Shown here piece by piece: positions 7,999-16,610 of a stretch of DNA of 64,000 nucleotides (position 1 is its first letter; every line of letters begins with the position of its first letter). The DNA is from Flavisolibacter nicotianae (lineage in GTDB: Bacteria > Bacteroidota > Bacteroidia > Chitinophagales > Chitinophagaceae): the NCBI RefSeq assembly GCF_003628535.1, contig NZ_RBCI01000011.1, forward strand, positions 1 to 64,000, written 5' to 3'. Both the position numbers and the translations under genes were made by a program. The notes under the pieces are model-generated. The model had not been told where the DNA came from. It saw nothing but the letters and a program-made list of their open reading frames with translations, and made no database searches.

Positions 7999-9060
7999 TT
8001 AATTAAGATGTAATGCGCTGCGTCCAAGTCGCATAAATTCCGTACAAAGCCGAAAAGCTTTTGTGCCTCTTTGCTGTGCGGTACCGCCCAATACAATCGA
8101 CTTGAGCTTTGCTTCGCCGTCCTTGTAGTTCCTTACGTTTTGATAGTAGCCGGTAACAGCGTTGTAAGCACCGAAAAGAGTACCTCTCGTGGTTTCCATT
8201 TGCTGGGTGGAGTTGCTCAAAGCACAAGCGAAAGCCGCCTCGCAGGTGTTTTGAAACTGTTTGGATAAGGCTTCCCTTTTGTCTGCTGCCAAATGGTGCA
8301 ACGACTCTTTCCCTGGGGCCAGCGCAAGTTGAATGAGTCTCTTTACCTCTGTATCTGTGATTGGTATTTTTACCCACTGGTTAAATAGTTCTTCCAGTTC
8401 GGTAGAAAGCTTGTTGGAAATTCCCATTAGCCTGTGTGCCTGCTGCAGCCTTTCTTTTGCATTGGCGGTGTGACGAATTTTGATACTGTTGGTGTGGTTG
8501 TGCATGGCTGCATTAAGGGTGTTTGCACAAACAATCCGGACCGGCGTAAAGGCAGCGGTAATGGCTCCAAAGCCATCGTGTGAGGTAGTCAGAAAGAGGT
8601 ACTTTTCCACTAAATCTTCGCCACCTACACGAATGTAGTTTGGCAGTTTGGCCGTGATAAAAATACGTTCCCCTTTCCCCAACGCTCCTGCGGTTTCATA
8701 CCGGATACCTTCGCCTTCCACAATGCTGTCAAAAAATGAAAATGCGTCCGTATTCTGCACGACCTGATAATCTTTGCCGACCACCCCTAAAATTGCGTCG
8801 TTGTCGGTTCTTACCGTAGCAAAGTAGGATGGGACTTCAATAGACGGTTGAATAGTATCTGCATTGCCAAAACTGTTGCGACTGTCGAAAGTGAAAAGCC
8901 GGCGTTTTTCTACCCGGTAGTCCAATCCTGCAAACTGGATTGCTTCGGTACTGGTGGGGTATTCTGAAACGATTTGACCAAGGCCGTGCCATGCTATTTG
9001 GTTAACGGAAAAGAAACTGTGTTTGCCTGTTTGCTCATTAAAATTAATGTTGTGTGCCAT
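7999..9060 (-). CDS. DUF932 / phage-plasmid-like protein
   Basis: The 353-residue protein belongs to the DUF932 (phage/plasmid-like, LGT_TIGR03299) family. It shows the family opening with a W-H-G-L-G motif near residue 29, followed by the Y-R-V-E-K-R and K-D-Y-Q-V-V-Q-N segments, and a long helical C-terminal half. The function is unknown. Homologues are encoded on plasmids, phages and conjugative elements next to ssb and replication genes, as here (ssb is the upstream neighbour). The length is normal and no disruption is seen. A terminator follows the stop codon. Confidence 0.85.
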   Translation of the reverse strand: MAHNINFNEQTGKHSFFSVNQIAWHGLGQIVSEYPTSTEAIQFAGLDYRVEKRRLFTFDSRNSFGNADTIQPSIEVPSYFATVRTDNDAILGVVGKDYQVVQNTDAFSFFDSIVEGEGIRYETAGALGKGERIFITAKLPNYIRVGGEDLVEKYLFLTTSHDGFGAITAAFTPVRIVCANTLNAAMHNHTNSIKIRHTANAKERLQQAHRLMGISNKLSTELEELFNQWVKIPITDTEVKRLIQLALAPGKESLHHLAADKREALSKQFQNTCEAAFACALSNSTQQMETTRGTLFGAYNAVTGYYQNVRNYKDGEAKLKSIVLGGTAQQRGTKAFRLCTEFMRLGRSALHLN

Positions 9061-9130
9061 AATTGCTACCCAGCTTTAATCTTTATACTGCAGGCGGTAC
9101 TTCTGCAGATTTGTTTAATAAATCGTAACG

Positions 9131-9159
9131 AAAAGCACTGGCAGGCAGTCTGCCAGTGC
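9131..9159 (-). terminator. Terminator of the ssb gene
   Basis: Perfect 10-bp stem gcactggcag/ctgccagtgc (9135-9144 and 9150-9159) with a 5-nt loop, followed on the minus strand by TTTTCG. It separates ssb from the DUF932 gene, which must then have its own promoter in 9061-9130. Confidence 0.7.
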
Positions 9160-9168
9160 AGGAAAGAT

Positions 9169-9552
9169 TTAGAACGGAACATCATCGCTTTCGGCTTCTG
9201 TTGCGGATGTGTTTTGGGCCGCACTACCTATCACCTCAACTTCCCTGGGCCATGCGTGGATTTTAATAGTAGAAACATGGCAGTTGAGAGACGCTTTTGC
9301 GGTTCCGTCCGTGCCTACATAGGCAGAAACATAAATGCGACCAATGACTTCCAAAAGGGTTCCTTTCTTTAGCTGTTCCGCTATCTTTTCGCTTAACCAA
9401 TAAGAGCAGTTACAATAAGTTGTAACCTTTACCCGTTCGCCACCTTTGGGCTTGTAGCTTTCGTTGATAGCGATAGAAAAATTGACCACTTTGCGGTCGT
9501 CTTTCAGTGTGTTAACTGCGGCGTCTTTCGTGATCCTTCCAATGATTGTCAT
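9169..9552 (-). CDS. ssb: Single-stranded DNA-binding protein
   Basis: A 127-residue SSB with an OB fold (M-T-I-I-G-R-I-T-K-D-A opening, then the V-N-F-S-I-A-I-N and Y-W-L-S-E-K-I-A segments) and the acidic tip D-D-V-P-F that recruits replication and repair partners. It coats single-stranded DNA during replication or conjugative transfer. The linker is short compared with chromosomal SSBs. The neighbourhood (DUF932, RadC, mob genes) marks it as an element-encoded copy that protects transferred single strands; this use is inferred. A strong hairpin terminator follows. Confidence 0.93.
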   Translation of the reverse strand: MTIIGRITKDAAVNTLKDDRKVVNFSIAINESYKPKGGERVKVTTYCNCSYWLSEKIAEQLKKGTLLEVIGRIYVSAYVGTDGTAKASLNCHVSTIKIHAWPREVEVIGSAAQNTSATEAESDDVPF

Positions 9553-9587
9553 AACTGTTTATTTAAAGTGAAAAAATGCTTTGAAGT

Positions 9588-9845
9588 TTACAGGTGTCCG
9601 CCACAAAGAGGGCAGAAGCAACGGGCTTTCTTGTAGTTCTTGAGTTTCCGCTCAAATGACCTGTCGGCACCCCGCCAGATTCGCACCACATGCCAGTCAA
9701 TTCCTACCTCGTTCACAGCGGCTAACAGCTTGGCTCCTCTGCTCATTTTGTGCAAGGCAATGCGCTGTCCCAAATCACCTTCCACAAAACCGATGTAGTG
9801 CTGTGCATGATGCAGTTTGCTTTCGAAGTGGATCAGATGAACCAT
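9588..9845 (-). CDS. Short GIY-YIG-like endonuclease-superfamily protein
   Basis: An 85-residue protein resembling compact GIY-YIG-like proteins: H-Y-I-G-F-V near residue 16 stands where the second GIY-YIG strand would be. It is followed by a Leu/Arg-rich helix, G-A-K-L-L-A-A-V-N-E-V-G-I-D-W, and a C-terminal R-x-F-E-R-K-L-K-N-Y-K-K-A-R with C-P-L-C. The first GIY strand is weak (M-V-H-L-I-H-F), so catalytic competence is uncertain. The C-terminal two-Cys motif may bind metal. Its target is unknown. It sits at the 5' end of the ssb-DUF932-radC series, with structured element copy 2 upstream. Confidence 0.6.
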   Translation of the reverse strand: MVHLIHFESKLHHAQHYIGFVEGDLGQRIALHKMSRGAKLLAAVNEVGIDWHVVRIWRGADRSFERKLKNYKKARCFCPLCGGHL

Positions 9846-9906
9846 AAAAAACTTTTAAAAGAAAAAGGACAAAAAGAAAGCTGTCCGGAAGCGGGCTGCC
9901 GTGGAT

Positions 9907-9984
9907 TGGCCAAAAGGAAACGGAATAAATCGTGTCTAACGGAATAGTGGAGCCGCTTTGTTTTATGCCGTAGTCTTTTGGCAC
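9907..9984. ncRNA. Structured element, copy 2 (undescribed RNA motif candidate)
   Basis: Arms 9909-9929 and 9962-9982 pair as gccaaaag/cttttggc, a 3x3 internal loop (gaa/agt), acgg/ccgt, one A-G mismatch, ataaa/tttat. The inner core is the same as copy 1 at 7759-7827, but the outer stem has changed on both sides. Shared unpaired pieces include tctaac and a gcttt-tgttttatgcc tract. A plus-strand hairpin with a T-run follows at 10004. The region 9846-10234 holds nothing else I can identify beyond a presumed promoter for the gene at 10235. Confidence 0.55.
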
Positions 9985-10003
9985 TTTGCAGCATTCTTCC
10001 CTT

Positions 10004-10031
10004 GGCAGCCCATAGCTTCGCTGCCCTTTTT
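10004..10031 (+). terminator. Plus-strand terminator-like hairpin after structured element copy 2
   Basis: Stem ggcagc/gctgcc (10004-10009, 10020-10025) with a 10-nt loop, followed by cttttt. As at 7917, no plus-strand protein gene precedes it, so it may end a small RNA. Confidence 0.5.
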
Positions 10032-10234
10032 GTCCTGATCTTTTAAAAGACTTTATAAAACCTGTTTTCTTCTTTTTGGTGGATCTATCTTCAATCGTTA
10101 CGGAAGGATATTCTATATAGGACAATCTTTTCCAGACATCTTGCCGGAAACAAGATTTTCATTTGTTTCAAATTCTTGCGGGACTTACTTGTATAATTGA
10201 AGGGGAAGTCACTTCTTTGCAGCACTAACTGACT

Positions 10235-11413
10235 ATGAAAGAGTACAAACTATCAAAAGGGTGGGCTTGGTTTATTTACATTATGGCGCCCTTGCTTGCC
10301 GCTGTTTTTATTTATCTGCTCGTGATGCCTTTTTTGCCGGATACAAAATCCTCCGGCACAGACCAACTGAAGTGGTTTTTAGTACCCATCTCACTTTTAA
10401 TGATTGGCGTTTGTGTAGCTGGTGTCATTGATGCAGTAAAGGGCCGCTTTGTCATTACGCAGGACAGCGTGTATGCAAAAGGCGTGTTTACCAACCGGGA
10501 ATTGCTCTTGCACGAAATTGAAGGCTATCGTACCGATGATCGGTACATCTACATTGTGCCTTTTGATAAAAGTTTGAAGCAAATAAAGGTTAGTACCTAC
10601 TTCAGCGGCACCGGTGATATTCTGGCCTGGCTCTCGGAACGTTTTCCAGACCTTGATGAGCAGAAGGCTGCTGCGGAAGAAGCCGAAATTCTTTCGGATG
10701 AAACGCTTGGCATGGGTGTGGAGGAAAGGGAAGAACAGCTAAGAAAAGCCCGTTTAAAAGCAAAAGCCTTGAACTGGGCCGGCGGATTGGTTGCGGCTTG
10801 GACCTGGTTTTTACCGCAGCCTTACGAGGTAGTCATTTTTCTATGCATTTTGCTACCCATCATTTGTCTTCTTTTGGTGAAAAGCTCCAAAGGACTTATT
10901 CGCATGGAAGAAAAAAAGAAGAGCGCTTATCCCAGTGTTTTTTCCGGTGTGCTTTTCCCGAGCCTTGCACTTTGCATCAGGGCACTGATGGATTTTAACC
11001 TTCTTCAATACGGTAATGTTTGGAAAGGAACGCTGATGTTGGCAGGGCTGTTCATGACCGTTTTGCTGGTGCGAAGCAAAGAATTCACCTTTCGTTCGGC
11101 AAAGGACTATGGTTTGGCGTTCGGCATCACTATTCTGGTGCTCGCCTATAGCTTTGGTGCCGTTGTAACGGCCAACTGCACATGGGATAATTCCACCACG
11201 TCAGTTTACCATGCACAGGTTACCGGGAAACACATTAGCTCGGGCAAAACAACCACGTACTATGTGTCGCTTACGCCTTGGGGACCTCAAACGAAGGAGG
11301 ATGACGTGTCGGTTTCAAAAGCATTGTACAACCGGCTTCAGGCGAAAGATGACGTTAGCGTTTATTTTCGACAGGGATGGTTTGGTATTTCCTGGTTCTT
11401 TATTACGCCTTGA
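10235..11413 (+). CDS. Multi-pass membrane protein of unknown function with PH-like domain
   Basis: The 392 residues begin with two membrane helices (about 12-33 and 46-66). A soluble segment follows (about 70-150) whose strand pattern (R-F-V-I-T-Q-D-S-V-Y, E-I-E-G-Y-R, Y-I-Y-I-V-P) resembles bacterial PH-like domains. Then come a charged helical stretch (150-175), four or five further membrane helices (180-310), and a final soluble beta-rich segment. I do not recognise a specific function. It stands alone, upstream of the MmeI-like gene on the same strand. ATG at 10235 is the natural start. Confidence 0.6.
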   Translation: MKEYKLSKGWAWFIYIMAPLLAAVFIYLLVMPFLPDTKSSGTDQLKWFLVPISLLMIGVCVAGVIDAVKGRFVITQDSVYAKGVFTNRELLLHEIEGYRTDDRYIYIVPFDKSLKQIKVSTYFSGTGDILAWLSERFPDLDEQKAAAEEAEILSDETLGMGVEEREEQLRKARLKAKALNWAGGLVAAWTWFLPQPYEVVIFLCILLPIICLLLVKSSKGLIRMEEKKKSAYPSVFSGVLFPSLALCIRALMDFNLLQYGNVWKGTLMLAGLFMTVLLVRSKEFTFRSAKDYGLAFGITILVLAYSFGAVVTANCTWDNSTTSVYHAQVTGKHISSGKTTTYYVSLTPWGPQTKEDDVSVSKALYNRLQAKDDVSVYFRQGWFGISWFFITP

Positions 11414-11498
11414 AAGACCAACTAACTCTGGAAAGAGCGATGAAACGTTCCATTCTGTAAATTTACCCTCACGCATAACCTCCAAAACAACTGAACTT

Positions 11499-14400
11499 GT
11501 GAGTACAATCGCTGCCGCATCATCCCCAATTGAAAGCTTTATTTCCCGCTGGAAAGCCTCCGGAGCCTCAGAGCGGGCCAATTTTCAACCGTTCCTAACA
11601 GAACTCTGCGAATTACTTGGTGTAGAAAAGCCAAAGCCTGCAACTGATAAAGTGTATGAGGCATCCTACACCTTTGAGCGTCCCGTAATTTTTGACGATG
11701 GTGAGGGCAAAACAACGACCAATTTTATTGACCTCTATAAACAGCACTGCTTTGTTATGGAAGCCAAGCAAGGCGCCGATAAGGCAACTGTTAGCGAGGC
11801 AGAAATGCTTGGAGCGGCAAAAGTCAAAACCAAGGCTGGTACAGCTACCCGTGAAACCCGCCTTTGGGAACGAGAAATGAAAAAGGCAAAAGAGCAGGCC
11901 TTGCGCTATGCCCGATCTCTGCCAACAGAGGAAGGCTGGCCACCATTCCTAGTAGTCGTGGACGTAGGATACTGCATTGACCTTTACGCCGACTTTGCCC
12001 GCCAGGGCAAAACATATGTTCCGTTCCCGGACCCGCAGCGGTACCGCATCTTCCTCTCTGAATTGCACAACGATAAGGTTCAGGAACGGCTACGGCTCTT
12101 GTTCACGGCACCTCTGGAATTAGACCAAAGCAAAAGGGCCGCAAGGGTGACACGGGAGTTGGCCGAGCGGCTGGCAAAGCTAGCCGCCTTGTTCGAAACG
12201 GCAGGCCATGCGCCGGAGAAGGTAGCTGGTTTCCTGATGCGCTGCCTCTTTACCATGTTTGCTGAAGATGTGGGCCTTCTGCCTGAAGGTTCTTTTACCC
12301 AACTTCTGAAAGACTACCGCAACAACCTTCAATACTTGCCAAATGCCTTGCAAGCTCTTTGGACAACCATGGACAAGGGAGGCTTTGACCCAGCCTTGCG
12401 AATGGCAATACCGCAATTCAACGGCTTTCTTTTCAAAAACCAGGAAGCGTTGCCGTTAACCGAAGCTCAATTGGATTTGTTGATAGATGCCGCTTCTGCT
12501 ACGTGGGCTGATGTGGAACCGGCAATTTTTGGTACACTACTCGAACGTGCCTTACAGCCAAAGGAGCGTCATAAGCTGGGAGCGCATTTTACCCCTCGTG
12601 CTTATGTTGAGCGACTAGTGATGCCTACCGTTATTGAACCGCTACGGGAAGAATGGGAGGCGGCTCGAACTGCATCGGCCATACTCGAGAATAGTGGGGA
12701 TGAGACAGGAGCCTTAAAAGAAATTGAAAAGTTTCACCGGCGGCTCTGCTCTGTACGCATACTTGATCCGGCATGTGGCAGTGGAAATTTCTTGTATGTG
12801 ACTTTGGAGCATCTTAAACGGCTTGAGGGGGAAGTAGCGGAATACCTGAAACATTTTCCCAGGCAGTTAGGCTTGGACATGACGGGCGGCTACACCGTGA
12901 CCCCTGCGCAATTCCTTGGGCTGGAAGTAAACCCGAGAGCCGCCGCCATTGCGGATGTGGTGCTTTGGATTGGTTACCTGCAATGGCACTTCCGCACACA
13001 TGGTAATGCAAAGCGCCTCGAAGACCCAATCTTGCGGCAGTACGGAAACATCAAGCAACAGGATGCAGTGCTTAGTTATAGTAGCCGAAAGCCAAGGCTT
13101 GACAGCAACGGAAATCCTATTACCCGTTGGGATGGGCACACCACCAAACAGCATCCGGTAACCGGTTTGGAAGTACCGGATGAAACAGCACGAACATCGT
13201 TGTATGATTATGTTGAACCGAAACCTGCGGAATGGCCAGAAGCGGACTTTGTTGTGGGTAACCCGCCTTTTGTTGGAAACAAAAGAATGCGGGAAGCTTT
13301 AGGCGATGGATATACAGAAGCATTGAGGTTAGCATACAAAGGTTCAGTTCCAGATAGCGCCGATTTTGTAATGTATTGGTGGTACAGGGCTGGACAACTA
13401 CTTTCGTTGAAGAAGATTGAACGTTTTGGATTCATTACAACAAATAGCATTACACAATCTTTTAACCGGAGAGTTCTCCAAGACTTTTTAGAAGATGTAA
13501 ATAAGATTGCAATAGTTTATGCTATACCTGACCATCCTTGGGTTGATAGCAACGATGGTGCAGACGTTCGAATTGCTATGACAGTTGTAAAACATGGATT
13601 TTCTAATGGCAGGCTGGATTTAGTTGTTGGAGAAAAAGAGTCAGGAGACTTTTATATTGAAGTCAAATTCGTTACAAAAACAGGTGTAATTCACTCCGAT
13701 TTAAAGACAGGCGTCGATTTATCATCGGCAATACCACTAAAAGCTAATCAAGATGTAAGCGCTAGAGGTATAATTCCTCACGGAGAAGGTTTTATTGTTA
13801 GTGAAGAAGTCAAAGCAAAACTTTTAGATGCTAAGAATAATAAATCAATCATTAAGCCTTACCGGAATGGAAGAGATATAAACCAAAGTTCAAGGAACGT
13901 TTACGTAATCGATACTTACGGATTTTCTGACATCGGATTAAGAAATGAATACCCTGCAATATACCAATGGCTTTTTGAACGAGTTAAACCAGAACGTGAC
14001 GAGAACAAGGACAAAGTTAGACGTGAGAACTGGTGGCTACATGCACGTTCTAACGAAAAGCTACGGAGTGCCATCAGTGGTTTGACACGATATATCGTAA
14101 CGGTACAAACATCAAAGTTTAGAAATTTTCTTTTTCTCAATGGCGAAATCATGCCCGATGATAAGCTGATTGCTATTGGTTCTGGAGATGCATACATTTT
14201 AGGAATTTTGGCTTCAAATATTCACTCTAGCTGGTCCGCTGCAACTGGAAGTCGTTTGGGAGTAGGGAACGATTTAGTTTATGATAAAACTCGTTGCTTC
14301 GAGACTTTCCCTTTTCCTGACGCTACAGAATTTCAGAAGCAACAAATCCGGACCATTGCTGAACGCCTCGATGCTCATCGCAAGCAACGCCAGGCCTTGC

Positions 14401-14972
14401 ATCCTACACTTACCATCACTGACATGTACAACGTGCTGGAAAAACTCCGAAACGGTGAAACATTGAATGCTAAAGAGCAAAAAATTAACGAACAGGGTCT
14501 CGTCAGCATTCTCCTGCAAATGCATAATGAACTTGATGTGGCAACGGCCGCTGCTTATAGTTGGCCAGCAAATCTTTCAGAAGAAGAAATCCTCGAAAAA
14601 CTGATGGCGCTTAACGGGGAAAGGGCTGCGGAAGAAGCCCGTGGCTTGGTGCGCTGGATTCGCCCTGAACACCAGAACCCTGGCGGCGTACAGCAATCAG
14701 GCATCAACGTTGAAGCAATTGACACCAAAGCTGCAAAAGCAAGCGAGGAAGCAGCCGAATGGCCGAAAACATTGGCCGAGCAGGCACAAGTTGTTCAGCG
14801 TCTTCTACAACAATATCAGCAGCCTGTTTCTGCTGGTGATTTAAACAAGCAATTCAAACAAGCAAAGAAACCTGCTCGGGAAGCCCGGCAACAGCAAATT
14901 GAAAGTATATTAGAGATGTTCAGCACTTTGGGTTCGCTGCGTAAAACAGAGAAGGGCTTATATGTAAAATAA
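11499..14972 (+). CDS. MmeI-like single-chain restriction-modification enzyme (type IIL/IIG)
   Basis: One polypeptide combines DNA cleavage, adenine methylation and target recognition. From a GTG start at 11499 (1157 residues) the order is as follows. An N-terminal nuclease has D78-x9-E88-A-K90 (PD-(D/E)XK type). A helical spacer follows. The methyltransferase has A-H-F-T-P-R, SAM motif I D-P-A-C-G-S-G-N-F at 423-431 and catalytic N-P-P-F at 588-591. Then come a target-recognition domain (about 640-900) and a helical C-terminal domain. The frame is open further upstream to 11211, but that part overlaps the preceding gene and does not look like protein. Bases about 13280-14300, covering the recognition domain, are clearly AT-richer than the flanks, suggesting domain exchange. 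Stand-alone defence enzyme; BREX or DISARM partners are absent. Confidence 0.85.
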   Translation: MSTIAAASSPIESFISRWKASGASERANFQPFLTELCELLGVEKPKPATDKVYEASYTFERPVIFDDGEGKTTTNFIDLYKQHCFVMEAKQGADKATVSEAEMLGAAKVKTKAGTATRETRLWEREMKKAKEQALRYARSLPTEEGWPPFLVVVDVGYCIDLYADFARQGKTYVPFPDPQRYRIFLSELHNDKVQERLRLLFTAPLELDQSKRAARVTRELAERLAKLAALFETAGHAPEKVAGFLMRCLFTMFAEDVGLLPEGSFTQLLKDYRNNLQYLPNALQALWTTMDKGGFDPALRMAIPQFNGFLFKNQEALPLTEAQLDLLIDAASATWADVEPAIFGTLLERALQPKERHKLGAHFTPRAYVERLVMPTVIEPLREEWEAARTASAILENSGDETGALKEIEKFHRRLCSVRILDPACGSGNFLYVTLEHLKRLEGEVAEYLKHFPRQLGLDMTGGYTVTPAQFLGLEVNPRAAAIADVVLWIGYLQWHFRTHGNAKRLEDPILRQYGNIKQQDAVLSYSSRKPRLDSNGNPITRWDGHTTKQHPVTGLEVPDETARTSLYDYVEPKPAEWPEADFVVGNPPFVGNKRMREALGDGYTEALRLAYKGSVPDSADFVMYWWYRAGQLLSLKKIERFGFITTNSITQSFNRRVLQDFLEDVNKIAIVYAIPDHPWVDSNDGADVRIAMTVVKHGFSNGRLDLVVGEKESGDFYIEVKFVTKTGVIHSDLKTGVDLSSAIPLKANQDVSARGIIPHGEGFIVSEEVKAKLLDAKNNKSIIKPYRNGRDINQSSRNVYVIDTYGFSDIGLRNEYPAIYQWLFERVKPERDENKDKVRRENWWLHARSNEKLRSAISGLTRYIVTVQTSKFRNFLFLNGEIMPDDKLIAIGSGDAYILGILASNIHSSWSAATGSRLGVGNDLVYDKTRCFETFPFPDATEFQKQQIRTIAERLDAHRKQRQALHPTLTITDMYNVLEKLRNGETLNAKEQKINEQGLVSILLQMHNELDVATAAAYSWPANLSEEEILEKLMALNGERAAEEARGLVRWIRPEHQNPGGVQQSGINVEAIDTKAAKASEEAAEWPKTLAEQAQVVQRLLQQYQQPVSAGDLNKQFKQAKKPAREARQQQIESILEMFSTLGSLRKTEKGLYVK

Positions 14973-15024
14973 ATAGTACTAGCTACCAGCGCCAAAGCTT
15001 TCATCTGCAACAAATTGCAATCAC

Positions 15025-16257
15025 ATGGCAAACATAATTGACCATACGTCAATGCTGCAATGGGGAGAACGGGAAGGCGTTCTTTACTTTGTTGATGATG
15101 TAGAAAATGGCGATGCCTGTAAATGTGTTTGTTGCCGCTGCGGCCGACCACTTATTGCTAAAAATAAAGGGTTGATTAAAACACACCATTTCGCCCATTG
15201 GTCCGATATGGCCTGTGAAGGTGCCGTTGAATCAGCCGTTCATAAATTAGCAAAGCAAGTGCTGGCAAATACACGTAAGCTGATGTTGCCACCCTGCGAA
15301 GGCAATGGACCGCATGGGCCGAAGGATTACGTTTTAGAAGCGCTGATCGAGTTCGAACGTGTGGAAACTGAAGTCAATATCGAAGTAGAAGGAGAAATCA
15401 TACGTCCGGATGCCATCGGCTATGCCGGAGGAAAGAAGATATTCATTGAGTTTTGTTTCACACATCAGGTATCGGACCTAAAGGGAGAATTAATAAGGAA
15501 GTCAAATACATCGTGCATTGAGATCTTCTTGGATCTTACTCTCCAGGAGCCGGGGAAAATGGAAGCACTTTTGCATGATTCGCTTGACTCAAAACAGTGG
15601 ATTTTTCACAGGGCACTTGAAAGAATGGTTTTGGCTGATTGGGAGCAGGAGAGGGAAAGGCTGAAAGCACGAGAGAAGAAACTTGCCGAGCAGGATAGGC
15701 TGCGCCGGATAAGAGAAGAACAAAGAAAGAAAGCAGAATTAGAAAGGCAACGGCGAGAACAAGACTTGCGGAATTGGCGGGAGGCGAAACGACAGGCGAA
15801 ATTGGAGGAGGAGCGTCGAAAAAAAGAACATGAGCTTACAGAAGCTAAGAAGAAAGGTTATTTATATAAGCATTGTCCTATTGTGGGGCAGTTCTTAGAA
15901 AAGTTTTACCACACCTCGTGGGCCCGAAATGAGGTAATCAATGCATTACGAAGTGGCGTCTGGTTTCAACGGAAAATATTCTATAACTGGCCGGAGGGGC
16001 CAATTGATATTTTCGTGGACAATAAACAATACATCTTGGTTCCCAGGAAAGAAGAGTACGACCAATTACCTGAGGAGCAACAGCGATACCATTATTACCT
16101 CATGGAGTCGGTAGAGAAGTATGATAAACTTTACCATCGTTCAGTAAATCATTGTACATATTGCAACATGTTCGCCGGCAACGTTTACGACTTCATTATT
16201 TGTAAATTCAATCATAGCAATAACACTGAAAGTTGTTTTGACTATGATAAGTTGTGA
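15025..16257 (+). CDS. CoiA-like nuclease-family protein
   Basis: The 410 residues start with a zinc-ribbon-like cluster (C34, C36, C37, C39 with H-H-F-A-H at 54-58), typical of competence protein CoiA-like proteins. A putative PD-(D/E)XK core follows, with R-P-D at 127-129, then I-E-F at 141-143. After that comes a long basic coiled coil (about 205-285) and a C-terminal domain with extra Cys and His residues. CoiA is linked to recombination during transformation, but stand-alone copies on mobile elements are uncharacterised. It follows the MmeI-like gene by 52 nt on the same strand and may be co-transcribed, giving a defence-like pair; this is inference. Confidence 0.7.
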   Translation: MANIIDHTSMLQWGEREGVLYFVDDVENGDACKCVCCRCGRPLIAKNKGLIKTHHFAHWSDMACEGAVESAVHKLAKQVLANTRKLMLPPCEGNGPHGPKDYVLEALIEFERVETEVNIEVEGEIIRPDAIGYAGGKKIFIEFCFTHQVSDLKGELIRKSNTSCIEIFLDLTLQEPGKMEALLHDSLDSKQWIFHRALERMVLADWEQERERLKAREKKLAEQDRLRRIREEQRKKAELERQRREQDLRNWREAKRQAKLEEERRKKEHELTEAKKKGYLYKHCPIVGQFLEKFYHTSWARNEVINALRSGVWFQRKIFYNWPEGPIDIFVDNKQYILVPRKEEYDQLPEEQQRYHYYLMESVEKYDKLYHRSVNHCTYCNMFAGNVYDFIICKFNHSNNTESCFDYDKL

Positions 16258-16470
16258 ATGTTGCACTAATCATTAAAGGCAAATCGGACGTGCAAGAGTG
16301 CGAGGTAACAGACATTGAATAGGAATTCTGTTGCTTGTTTAAGTAAATCAATCTTCCATTTCATGGGCTTAATTAACCGGTAAAATCTCAATGAAGGGAT
16401 TTGATGCATTTAATAATACGAATACTGCCTTTGCTGCAAAAAAAACGTTGGCTAAAAGAGAATGCCGTAA

Positions 16471-16541
16471 GGAACGAAATGACTCTTGCTGCGGGAAGCC
16501 GAAGGCCGCTAATGTGTTGCTCTGTGCGTTGGCTTAGCGAC
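16471..16541. repeat. Dispersed intergenic repeat, copy A (paired with 29166-29236)
   Basis: About 70 bp, roughly 80% identical to 29166-29236, centred on actcttgctg-gggaag and a downstream hairpin. The stem here is cgctaa/ttagcg (16507-16512, 16534-16539); in copy B it is ggtggctaa/ttagctacc, so paired positions change together or through G-U pairs. The surrounding gap 16258-16610 contains no credible gene on either strand. Confidence 0.55.
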
Positions 16542-16610
16542 TGCAGGCCAATGAAAAAACGTTTGCCACTAAGAGATAGGCATAAAGAGGTTTTATTATT
16601 TTCAATTACC

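Noticed and set aside
9775-10125. Minus-strand 116-codon frame
   Set aside because: It runs across the structured element and terminator into the GIY-YIG-like gene and has no recognisable protein pattern.
11211-11498. N-terminal extension of the MmeI-like frame
   Set aside because: It overlaps the preceding membrane-protein gene in another frame and its residues look random; the GTG at 11499 gives the family N-terminus.
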